In this document: piece after piece, positions 1 to 5,838 of the stretch | Position numbering within the stretch: the stretch's first letter is position 1 | Layout of the letters: the number at the start of each line of letters is the position of its first letter | The notes under the pieces: model-generated | The model's database searches: none | Told to the model about the DNA's origin: nothing | What the model saw: the letters and a program-made list of their open reading frames with translations, nothing else | Program-made: the position numbers and the translations under genes | Assembly (NCBI GenBank): GCA_002354135.1 | Contig: DEKZ01000101.1 | Coordinates: 8,674 to 16,068 of the forward strand | DNA length: 7,395 nt | Direction: 5' to 3' | Source of the DNA: Massilia sp. UBA2709 | GTDB taxonomy: Bacteria; Pseudomonadota; Gammaproteobacteria; Burkholderiales; Burkholderiaceae_D

Positions 1-27
1 CGATCGTCATTCAGTGGTCATGTAGCT

Positions 28-58
28 GCCGATGACATGATGTTATCACCGCATCGGC
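28..58. repeat. Inverted repeat downstream of nrdJ
   Basis: GCCGATG at 28-34 is repeated in inverse as CATCGGC at 52-58, giving a 7-bp stem around a 17-nt loop, just past the nrdJ stop codon on the minus strand. It could fold in the nrdJ transcript and protect or end it. Read in the nrdJ direction, no run of T follows the stem, so it is not a convincing intrinsic terminator. The rest of positions 1-74 shows nothing I recognise. Confidence 0.3.
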
Positions 59-74
59 TCGCCTGAGCGCTATC

Positions 75-2546
75 TCAGCCACATTCCCCGACATATTGGC
101 AGTTGTCGCAGCGGGTGCAGCCGTCGAGCTTGCGCAGGGCCCGCGCGCCGCACTCCGGACACTTGCCGGCCGATGCCAGACTCCCCGCTGGCGCTGCCGC
201 CGGTGCAGGCCCCGGCGGCACTGCCGCGTGATCGCCGCGCGCCGCCAGCTGGCGCGCCAGCTGCGCCACCGGCACCTGGTTGCCCTGGCTGTCGAGAAAA
301 CCGCGCCGCACCAGCAGCCGCTGCAACATGAAGCCGACCGCCGCCGCTTCCGAATCGTGGAACACCGGCACCTCGACCCCGTCTTCGCGCGTGAGCGTCC
401 CGCAGCGCACCGGACCCTTTTCCCAGACCACGTCGCGCATGTCGGCCAGGGCCTTGGCGATCGGGCCGCCGGCGCGCGCCAGCATCGACAATAAACGCAT
501 CGAGGAAGTGATCCATTGCTGGCCGTCGGTGCGCTGGCCGGCCGGCATGAAGAATTCGAAGGGCCGCTCGATGGTGACGCCCTGGCCTTCGCTCACGCCC
601 TCGACTCGGATGAAGCTGACCGTCAGGTAGAAAGTCTTGCGGCCCTCCTGGGTCGAGTATTCGATCTTTGACGTTACCGATTCCAGTTCGCCCAGCGGAC
701 GGTTCTCGAAGCGCTTGCGCAGCGGGTCTTCTTCCAGCACCGGCTGCGCTTCCGGCTGGGGCGCCGCGCCCAGCACCTGGCCGACCACCGTGTTGGGCCG
801 GTAGGTCGCCAGGCCCTTCAGGCCGGCGCGCCAGGCTTCGCTGTACAGGTCGCGGAAGTCCTCGTAGGGATAGTCCGCGGGCACGTTGACCGTCTTCGAG
901 ATCGCGGTGTCGATGAAGGGTTGTACGGCTTCGAGCATGCGCAGGTGGTCGTCGGCGCTCATTTCCAGCGCGGTGACGAACTGCGCCGGCAATGGCGCAT
1001 CCGGAGCGAGGTCGGGATGGCGCCGGCGGTACAGGCGCCAGGCATGGTCCTCCACGGTGTAGCTGCGCATGCTGTTGTCGGGCATGCGCTTCTTGCGCTG
1101 GTAGGTCCAGGAATAGGGCGGCTCGATGCCGTTCGAGGCATTGTCCGCGAAGGCCAGCGAAATGGTGCCGGTGGGGGCGATCGACAGCAGGTGCGAATTG
1201 CGGATGCCGTGCACACGGATCGCTTCGCGCAGCGCCTCGGGCAGGCGCGCCACGAAACGGCCTTCGAGGTAGCGCGTGGCGTCGAACAGGGGGAAGGCGC
1301 CTTTTTCGCGCGCCAGTTCGCTCGACGCCGCATAGGCCGCGTCGCGCAACTGTTCTGCGATGCGGGCGGCCAGGGCCCGGCCTTCGTGGGTGTCGTAGCG
1401 CAGGCCCAGCATCACCAGCGCGCTGCCCAGGCCCAGGAAACCCAGGCCGATGCGGCGCTTGGCCCGGGCTTCGCGCGCCTGCTGCGGCAGCGGCCACTCG
1501 GTGGCGTCGAGCACCAGGTCGAGCATGCGCACCGCCACCGCGGCGACCTCGCGCATGCGCTCGAAGTCGAAGCGGGCTTCGGGCTCGAAGGGATGGTCGA
1601 CGAAGCAGGTAAGGTTCAGCGAGCCGAGGTCGCAGCAGCCGTAGGCGGGCAGGGGCTGTTCGCCGCAGGGATTGGTGGCGCGCAGCTCTTCGGCATACCA
1701 GAGGTTGTTTTCCTCGTTCATGCGGTCCACGAACAGCACGCCCGGCTCGGCGTGGTCGTAGGTGGACAGCATGATCTTGTCCCACAGCTCGCGCGCACGC
1801 ACTTCGTGGTAGAGCCACAAACCGTCCTCGCGCAGCCGGGCGCCCATGGCGACGGCGTCTTCGCCGGGTTCTGCACGGTGCACAAGGGCGAACGGCGCAT
1901 CCGCTTCGAGCGCGCGCATGAAGGCGTCGGTCACGCCGACCGAGATGTTGAAGTTCGAGAGGCCCCCGAGGTCCTTGGCGGCGATAAAGCGTTCGATGTC
2001 GGGGTGGTCGATGCGCAGCACGCCCATCTGGGCACCGCGCCGGGCGCCGGCCGATTCGACCGTTTTGCAGGAAGCGTCGAACAGTTCCATGTACGACACC
2101 GGGCCGGAGGCGCGCGAACGGGTGCCGCGCACCAGGCTGCCGAAGGGGCGGATGGCGCTGAAGTCGTAGCCGACGCCGCCGCCGCGCCGCATGGTCTCGG
2201 CCGCTTCCGACAGCGCGGTATAGATGCCGGGCAGGCCGTCTTCGACACCCGTGACCGAGTCGCCGACCGGCTGCACGAAACAGTTGATGAGAGTGGCCTT
2301 GATGTTCAGGCCGGCGGCGGAGTTGATGCGTCCGCCGGGGACGAAGCCCTGTTCCTGGGCCCAGAGGAAACGTGCGGCGAACTCGGCGCGCCGCTCGGGC
2401 GCCTCCAGCGCGGCAAGGGCGTTGGCCACGCGCCGGCGCACGTCGGCGATCGAGGTTTCCCCGCCTTTCGCATATTTCTCGCGCAGGACGTCGAGCGAGA
2501 CCTCCTGCGGCGCATGTGCTCTCGACAATTGATCGGCTGCATTCAT
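75..2546 (-). CDS. nrdJ: Adenosylcobalamin-dependent (class II) ribonucleotide reductase
   Basis: This enzyme reduces ribonucleotides to deoxyribonucleotides in the cytoplasm, using a thiyl radical made with adenosylcobalamin, so it needs neither a small subunit nor oxygen. The 823-residue product shows the family landmarks. LINCFVQPVGDS (86-97) carries redox Cys89. TNPCGEQPLP (291-300) carries the catalytic Asn292, Cys294 and Glu296. YGCCDLGSLNLT follows with the partner cysteine at 304/305, and IAPTGTIS (456-463) is the phosphate-binding stretch. A TSCPD-type domain spans about 620-750, including VRCGTLTREDG. An Ala/Pro-rich linker (about 773-793) leads to a zinc-ribbon-like tail, CPEC (796-799) and CTRCDNC (810-816). 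There is no N-terminal ATP-cone. The start ATG (2544-2546) has GGGAGA (2555-2560) 8 nt upstream. The gene lies 36 nt after ubiK, probably in the same transcript. No cobalamin riboswitch fits in that gap. Function is known from the family; the operon is inferred. Confidence 0.95.
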   Translation of the reverse strand: MNAADQLSRAHAPQEVSLDVLREKYAKGGETSIADVRRRVANALAALEAPERRAEFAARFLWAQEQGFVPGGRINSAAGLNIKATLINCFVQPVGDSVTGVEDGLPGIYTALSEAAETMRRGGGVGYDFSAIRPFGSLVRGTRSRASGPVSYMELFDASCKTVESAGARRGAQMGVLRIDHPDIERFIAAKDLGGLSNFNISVGVTDAFMRALEADAPFALVHRAEPGEDAVAMGARLREDGLWLYHEVRARELWDKIMLSTYDHAEPGVLFVDRMNEENNLWYAEELRATNPCGEQPLPAYGCCDLGSLNLTCFVDHPFEPEARFDFERMREVAAVAVRMLDLVLDATEWPLPQQAREARAKRRIGLGFLGLGSALVMLGLRYDTHEGRALAARIAEQLRDAAYAASSELAREKGAFPLFDATRYLEGRFVARLPEALREAIRVHGIRNSHLLSIAPTGTISLAFADNASNGIEPPYSWTYQRKKRMPDNSMRSYTVEDHAWRLYRRRHPDLAPDAPLPAQFVTALEMSADDHLRMLEAVQPFIDTAISKTVNVPADYPYEDFRDLYSEAWRAGLKGLATYRPNTVVGQVLGAAPQPEAQPVLEEDPLRKRFENRPLGELESVTSKIEYSTQEGRKTFYLTVSFIRVEGVSEGQGVTIERPFEFFMPAGQRTDGQQWITSSMRLLSMLARAGGPIAKALADMRDVVWEKGPVRCGTLTREDGVEVPVFHDSEAAAVGFMLQRLLVRRGFLDSQGNQVPVAQLARQLAARGDHAAVPPGPAPAAAPAGSLASAGKCPECGARALRKLDGCTRCDNCQYVGECG

Positions 2547-2572
2547 GTCAGGCGTCTCCCGTGCATGAATGC
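2539..2572 (-). promoter_or_regulatory. Hairpin occluding the nrdJ start codon
   Basis: In the nrdJ sense strand, GCATTCATG (2572-2564) and CATGAATGC (2547-2539) form a perfect 9-bp inverted repeat with a 16-nt loop. The nrdJ initiator ATG (2546-2544) lies wholly inside the 3' arm, and the Shine-Dalgarno GGGAGA (2560-2555) lies in the loop. The repeat is seen directly. That it folds in mRNA and limits initiation is inferred. The ubiK stop codon ends 10 nt upstream of the stem, close enough for a ribosome terminating on ubiK to disturb it, so translational coupling is the simplest reading. It could also be a DNA operator. Confidence 0.45.
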
Positions 2573-2582
2573 CGCCGCCCGG

Positions 2583-2924
2583 TCAGGGCTTGTCGATGAT
2601 GATGTGCGGCGCGGCCGGGTCGGTGGCGCCGGGGACCGGGCCGGAGGAAGCTGCCGACGTGGCCGCCGGGCTGGCCGCCGGGGCCTGCGCGGCAAGGTGT
2701 GCTTCCAGCTCGACCACGCGCAGCTCGAGGGCCTCCAGCTTGGCGCGGGTCTTCGCCAGCACCTGGGCCTGGATGTCGAATTCCTCGCGGGTCACCAGGT
2801 CGAGCTTGGAAAAGCCCTGGGTCATCATCGCCTTGACGTTGCGTTCGATGTCCTTGGCGGGCGAGCTTTCCATGGCCTGGTTGATTTTGCCCTGCAAGTC
2901 GTTGAAGAAGTTGTTCATGTCCAT
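2583..2924 (-). CDS. ubiK: Ubiquinone biosynthesis accessory factor UbiK (BMFP / YqiC family)
   Basis: UbiK is a small coiled-coil protein that in E. coli binds UbiJ and helps the soluble Ubi complex make ubiquinone under aerobic conditions. The 113-residue product has an amphipathic N-terminal helix (about 4-37) and the family signature KLDLVTREEFD (40-50). A Leu/Glu-rich coiled coil (about 51-80) and an Ala/Pro/Ser-rich, probably disordered tail ending IIIDKP follow. The core matches E. coli YqiC, and the tail makes it somewhat longer. Start choice is ambiguous. The ATG at 2922-2924 has AGGA only 3 nt upstream, while the next in-frame ATG (2916-2918, residue 3) has the same AGGA at 9 nt, a better spacing, so the true protein may begin MNNFF. 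It is divergent from the torF-glnK-amtB operon and upstream of nrdJ. I see no clear sigma-70 promoter for it. Confidence 0.9.
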   Translation of the reverse strand: MDMNNFFNDLQGKINQAMESSPAKDIERNVKAMMTQGFSKLDLVTREEFDIQAQVLAKTRAKLEALELRVVELEAHLAAQAPAASPAATSAASSGPVPGATDPAAPHIIIDKP

Positions 2925-2945
2925 CTGTCCTAGTGTTCCGGCCGT

Positions 2946-2962
2946 TGCACCACCCTGGTGCG
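2946..2962. promoter_or_regulatory. NtrC-type enhancer site 1 (strong match)
   Basis: TGCACC-N5-GGTGCG closely matches the NtrC consensus TGCACC-N5-GGTGCA known from enteric glnA enhancers; only the last base differs. It is centred about 167 bp upstream of the predicted sigma-54 start site, a normal enhancer distance, and also lies only 22 bp upstream of the ubiK start codon. Confidence 0.65.
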
Positions 2963-2975
2963 AAATAGTGTGCAG

Positions 2976-2992
2976 TGGCCTGCTTTGGTGCG
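2976..2992. promoter_or_regulatory. NtrC-type enhancer site 2 (imperfect)
   Basis: TGGCCT-N5-GGTGCG keeps the full right half-site (TTTGGTGCG, the same GGTGCG as site 1), but only three of six left half-site bases match. It begins exactly 30 bp after site 1, about three helical turns, so both sites face the same side of the DNA, as in paired NtrC enhancers. It is centred about 137 bp upstream of the predicted start site. Confidence 0.45.
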
Positions 2993-3094
2993 CCGTGACG
3001 CGTCATGCAGCAGGCACGCACCCGTTTGTGATTATTGGAACCAGAAGTGTGGCACCTGCGTGAAAAATCAGGCGCTCAGATGCCGCTTATCCCC

Positions 3095-3110
3095 TGGCAC
3101 GCATTCTGCT
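3095..3110 (+). promoter_or_regulatory. Sigma-54 (RpoN) promoter for torF-glnK-amtB
   Basis: TGGCACGCATTCTGCT fits the sigma-54 consensus TGGCACG-N4-TTGCW with one mismatch (CTGC for TTGC). It keeps the invariant GG and GC with exactly 10 bases between them. The predicted start site is near 3121, giving a leader of about 77 nt before torF. With the NtrC-type sites upstream it predicts induction under nitrogen limitation. A weak IHF-like stretch (3066-3078, two mismatches to WATCAANNNNTTR) lies between enhancer and promoter, where a DNA bend would be expected. Confidence 0.75.
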
Positions 3111-3163
3111 AAAGGAAAGGTAAGCCGAATGACGCACAGATTGTAAACCGCATCGTCGTAATC

Positions 3164-3181
3164 GTTCCAATAGTTCCAATA
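3164..3181 (+). repeat. Tandem 9-bp repeat in the torF leader
   Basis: GTTCCAATA occurs twice head to tail (3164-3172 and 3173-3181), directly before the torF ribosome-binding site AAGGGGA (3185-3191). It may be a slippage duplication or a paired binding motif. No function is evident. Confidence 0.5.
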
Positions 3182-3197
3182 ACGAAGGGGAATCGTC

Positions 3198-3935
3198 ATG
3201 AAAAGCAGGATGGCAGCAAGCGCGGCGGCGTTCACGCTGGTAGTAACCGGCGGCAGCCTGGCGCGGGCACAGGAAGCGCCCGCGCCCGTGCACCAGGTCA
3301 GCTACAACGCCGCGCTCACCAGCGAATACCGCTACCGCGGCCTGTCGCAGACGCGCTTCGAACCGGCCCTGCAGGGCGGCGCCGACTACACCCACGGCCC
3401 GAGCGGCTTCTACGCCGGCACCTGGCTGTCGACCATCAAGTGGATCGACGATGCCGGCGGCGACGCGAACGTCGAGGTCGACCTGTACGCCGGCAAGCGC
3501 GGCCAGGTGACGGACAGCATCAGCTACGACGTGGGCGGCCTGTATTACGTGTATCCGTCGAACGGCCTGCCGACCAACGCCAACACCTTCGAGCTCTACG
3601 GCCAGCTCGGGTTCGGCCCGGCCTACGTCAAGTACTCGCATGCGACCAGCAACCTGTTCGGCACCGCCGACAGCAAGGGCAGCGGCTACCTCGACATCGG
3701 TGCCAACGTCCCGGTCGCCGACAAGCTCGTGCTCAACCTGCATGCGGGACGCCAGCGCGTGAAGAACAACGGCGCCTACTCGTACAACGACTACAAGGTC
3801 GGCCTGACGTACGACTTCGGCGTCGCCACCGCCTCGCTGGCCTGGATCAAGGCGAACACCGACGCCTACCTCAGCCCGCGCGGCAAGAACCTCGGCAAGT
3901 CGGCGGCCGTGTTTTCCGTATCAAAAACTTTCTGA
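3198..3935 (+). CDS. TorF-family outer-membrane porin
   Basis: This is a predicted outer-membrane beta-barrel of the TorF family (formerly 'conserved hypothetical Gcw_chp'). The 245-residue product begins with a signal peptide (basic MKSR, hydrophobic core, likely cleavage ARA/Q after residue 24). The family motif SEYRYRGLSQT (42-52) follows, then PALQGG (56-61) and GFYAGTW (70-76). Alternating aromatic/polar strands run through the rest, for example YNDYKVGLTYDFG (196-208), and the protein ends VFSVSKTF with the C-terminal Phe typical of BAM-assembled barrels. The ATG has AAGGGGA 6 nt upstream. It is first in the operon, 13 nt ahead of glnK and behind the sigma-54 promoter. I infer that it lets ammonium or another small nitrogen source across the outer membrane. 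The substrate is not known from sequence, and the family assignment is firmer than the role. Confidence 0.88.
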   Translation: MKSRMAASAAAFTLVVTGGSLARAQEAPAPVHQVSYNAALTSEYRYRGLSQTRFEPALQGGADYTHGPSGFYAGTWLSTIKWIDDAGGDANVEVDLYAGKRGQVTDSISYDVGGLYYVYPSNGLPTNANTFELYGQLGFGPAYVKYSHATSNLFGTADSKGSGYLDIGANVPVADKLVLNLHAGRQRVKNNGAYSYNDYKVGLTYDFGVATASLAWIKANTDAYLSPRGKNLGKSAAVFSVSKTF

Positions 3936-3948
3936 AAGAGGCATCACC

Positions 3949-4287
3949 ATGAAACTGATTACCGCCATCATCAAGCCCTTCAAGCTCGACGAAGTGCGCG
4001 AGGCCCTGTCCGAAATCAACGTGCAGGGCATGACGGTGACCGAAGTGAAAGGCTTCGGCCGCCAGAAGGGCCACACCGAGCTCTACCGCGGCGCCGAGTA
4101 CGTGGTCGACTTCCTGCCGAAGATCAAGATCGAGGCGGCCGTCGACGACGCCGTGGTCGACCAGGTGATCGACGCGATCCAGGGCGCTGCCCGCACCGGC
4201 AAGATCGGCGACGGCAAGATCTTCGTTTCCGACCTCAACCAGGTCATCCGTATCCGCACCGGCGAAACCGGCAACGACGCACTCTAA
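3949..4287 (+). CDS. glnK: P-II family nitrogen regulatory protein GlnK
   Basis: This is a trimeric signal protein that senses ATP/ADP and 2-oxoglutarate and, when nitrogen becomes plentiful, plugs AmtB with its T-loop. The product has the usual 112 residues. The first P-II signature YRGAEY (46-51) includes Tyr51, the site uridylylated by GlnD. Gln39 (GFGRQKGH) is the 2-oxoglutarate-linked residue, and TGKIGDGKIFV (83-93) with RIRTGE (101-106) are nucleotide-binding segments. The start is supported by AGAGG 7 nt upstream. The MKLIT start and linkage to amtB say GlnK, while Asp54 (VVDFLPK) is the residue I associate with GlnB; E. coli GlnK has Asn there. I name it GlnK on context. It lies 13 nt after torF and 10 nt before amtB, whose ribosome-binding site overlaps the glnK stop codon, so the two are probably translated in a coupled way. 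Confidence 0.95.
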   Translation: MKLITAIIKPFKLDEVREALSEINVQGMTVTEVKGFGRQKGHTELYRGAEYVVDFLPKIKIEAAVDDAVVDQVIDAIQGAARTGKIGDGKIFVSDLNQVIRIRTGETGNDAL

Positions 4288-4297
4288 GGGGATCCCA

Positions 4298-5701
4298 ATG
4301 AAAGCTATCGCTCCCAAAATCCTCGGCGCCGCACTGGGCCTGGGCCTGGCCCTGCCGGCCATGGCCGCGCCCTCCATCAACAAGGGCGACACCGCCTGGA
4401 TGTTCGTCGCCACGCTGCTGGTGATCATGATGTCGATCCCTGGCCTGGCCCTGTTCTACGGCGGCCTGGTGCGCGCCAAGAACATGCTCTCGGTGCTGCT
4501 GCAGGTCTTCATGATCTTTTCCCTGGTCATCGTGCTGTGGTGCCTGTACGGCTATTCGCTGGCCTTTACCGGCGGCAGCCCCTTCATCGGCGGCTTCGAC
4601 CGCGCCTTCCTGAACGGCATCTTCGACCCGGCCACCGGCGTCTTCAGCATGGCCGGGACCTTCAGCAAGGAAACGATGATCCCCGAGTTCATCTTCGTTG
4701 CCTTCCAGGGCACCTTCGCCGCGATCACCTGCGGCCTGATCGTCGGCGCCTTTGCCGAGCGCGCGCGCTTCGCCGCCGTGCTGCTGTTCGTCGTGCTGTG
4801 GTTCACCTTCGGCTACCTGCCGGTCGCGCACATGGTCTGGTTCTGGGCCGGCCCCGACGCCATCACCGACGCCGCCTCGCTGGCCACCGTCACCGATGCC
4901 GCCGGCTGGCTGTGGCAGAAGGGCGCGCTCGACTTCGCCGGCGGCACCGTGGTCCACATCAACGCGGCGGTGGCCGGCCTGGTCGGCGCCTACGTGATCG
5001 GCAAGCGCGTCGGCTACGGCCGCGAATCGATGGCCCCGCACTCGATGACCATGACCATGATCGGCGCTTCGCTGCTGTGGGTGGGCTGGTTCGGCTTTAA
5101 CGCCGGCTCGGCGCTGGAAGCGGGCGACGTCGCCGCCCTGGCTTTCGTGAATACCCTGCTGGCCACCGCCGCCGCCACCGTTGCCTGGACCTTCGGCGAA
5201 TGGGCAACCAAGGGCAAGCCCTCGATGCTGGGCGGCGCTTCGGGCGCGGTCTCGGGCCTGGTGGCCATTACCCCGGCCTGCGGCTTCGTCGGCCCGATGG
5301 GCGCGCTGATCATCGGCCTGGTGGGCGGCCTGGTTTGCCTGTGGGGCGTGAATGGACTGAAGCGCATGCTGCGCGTGGACGATTCGCTCGACGTGTTCGG
5401 CGTGCATGGTGTCGGCGGTATCGTCGGTGCCCTGCTGACCGGCGTGTTCGCCGCGCCCCAGCTGGGCGGCCAGGGCATCTGGGACTACGTCACCAACAAG
5501 CCATCAAGCGAGACCTACTCGATCGCCCACCAGCTCTGGGTGCAGGCGCAGGCGGTCGGCGTGACCATCGTCTGGTCGGCACTCGTGGCCTTCGTTGCCT
5601 TCAAGGTGGTGGACCTGGCGATCGGCCTGCGCGTGCCGGAAGAGCAGGAACGCGAGGGCCTGGACCTTACCAGCCACGGCGAAAGGGCGTACCATTCGTG
5701 A
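4298..5701 (+). CDS. amtB: Ammonium channel AmtB
   Basis: This inner-membrane trimeric channel conducts ammonium into the cytoplasm and is blocked by GlnK. The 467-residue product has a cleavable signal peptide (about 1-23, AMA/A) and eleven hydrophobic helices as in the Amt family. By alignment from memory with E. coli AmtB, the twin pore histidines are His220 (DFAGGTVVHIN) and His370 (FGVHGVGG). The Phe gate is Phe140 (FQGTF) and Phe267 (WFGFNAGS), Ser271 is the binding-site serine and Trp181 the entry tryptophan. The conserved cytoplasmic tail RVPEEQEREGLDLTSHGERAY (GlnK contact) is present. The periplasmic loop between Trp181 and Asp212 is about 20 residues longer than in E. coli, which I recall as usual in Burkholderiales. 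AAGGGGA (4286-4292), 5 nt before the ATG, overlaps the glnK stop. It is the last gene of the operon, followed by a strong terminator. Confidence 0.97.
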   Translation: MKAIAPKILGAALGLGLALPAMAAPSINKGDTAWMFVATLLVIMMSIPGLALFYGGLVRAKNMLSVLLQVFMIFSLVIVLWCLYGYSLAFTGGSPFIGGFDRAFLNGIFDPATGVFSMAGTFSKETMIPEFIFVAFQGTFAAITCGLIVGAFAERARFAAVLLFVVLWFTFGYLPVAHMVWFWAGPDAITDAASLATVTDAAGWLWQKGALDFAGGTVVHINAAVAGLVGAYVIGKRVGYGRESMAPHSMTMTMIGASLLWVGWFGFNAGSALEAGDVAALAFVNTLLATAAATVAWTFGEWATKGKPSMLGGASGAVSGLVAITPACGFVGPMGALIIGLVGGLVCLWGVNGLKRMLRVDDSLDVFGVHGVGGIVGALLTGVFAAPQLGGQGIWDYVTNKPSSETYSIAHQLWVQAQAVGVTIVWSALVAFVAFKVVDLAIGLRVPEEQEREGLDLTSHGERAYHS

Positions 5702-5723
5702 TAGCCGCGAGCCGGTAGATGAG

Positions 5724-5747
5724 GGCGCCCCGCGGGGCGCCTTTTTT
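5724..5747 (+). terminator. Intrinsic terminator after amtB
   Basis: An 18-base perfect palindrome, GGCGCCCCGCGGGGCGCC, folds into a 7-bp all-GC stem with a CGCG loop and is followed directly by six T. It starts 22 nt after the amtB stop, so it ends the nitrogen operon and separates it from gshA. Confidence 0.9.
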
Positions 5748-5772
5748 GTGTGCGGACTTGCAGGCGAAGCCT

Positions 5773-5801
5773 TTAAAATGGGTGAATTGCCCCAAGATAA
5801 T
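5773..5801 (+). promoter_or_regulatory. Candidate sigma-70 promoter for gshA
   Basis: TTAAAA (5773-5778, 4/6 match to TTGACA) and GATAAT (5796-5801, 5/6 match to TATAAT) are separated by exactly 17 bp, downstream of the amtB terminator. A start near 5808 would give a leader of about 30 nt carrying AAGGA at 5826-5830. Located by eye only. Confidence 0.45.
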
Positions 5802-5838
5802 GGCACTCATTGCCAAGAAGCCAATAAGGACGCACCAC

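Noticed and set aside
70..1818. Minus-strand open frame in another phase of nrdJ (582 codons)
   Set aside because: It is Arg/Ala/Pro-rich and overlaps nrdJ in a different frame. nrdJ is uninterrupted with all catalytic motifs, so there is no frameshift or second gene.
2547..2582. Possible cobalamin riboswitch controlling the B12-dependent RNR
   Set aside because: The ubiK-nrdJ gap is only 36 nt, far too short for a cobalamin riboswitch, and no B12-box-like sequence was noticed upstream of ubiK.
921..2933. Long open frame on the plus strand opposite nrdJ (670 codons)
   Set aside because: It is antisense to the complete, motif-rich nrdJ gene. Its Gly/Ala/His/Arg-rich translation with no recognisable domain is what GC-rich third positions produce on the opposite strand.
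3049..3062. A second sigma-54-like match starting TGGCACC
   Set aside because: The -24-like TGGCAC is followed by GC after only 5 bases instead of 10, so the spacing is wrong. The element at 3095-3110 has the exact spacing.
3129..3146. Five-codon leader peptide (MTHRL) upstream of torF
   Set aside because: Its purine-rich ribosome-binding site (3111-3120) lies upstream of the predicted transcription start near 3121, so it would not be in the message.
4244..5407. Long minus-strand open frame opposite amtB (387 codons)
   Set aside because: Its composition is low-complexity His/Gln/Gly/Ala, it lies fully antisense to amtB, and it shows no family resemblance: a shadow of a GC-rich gene.
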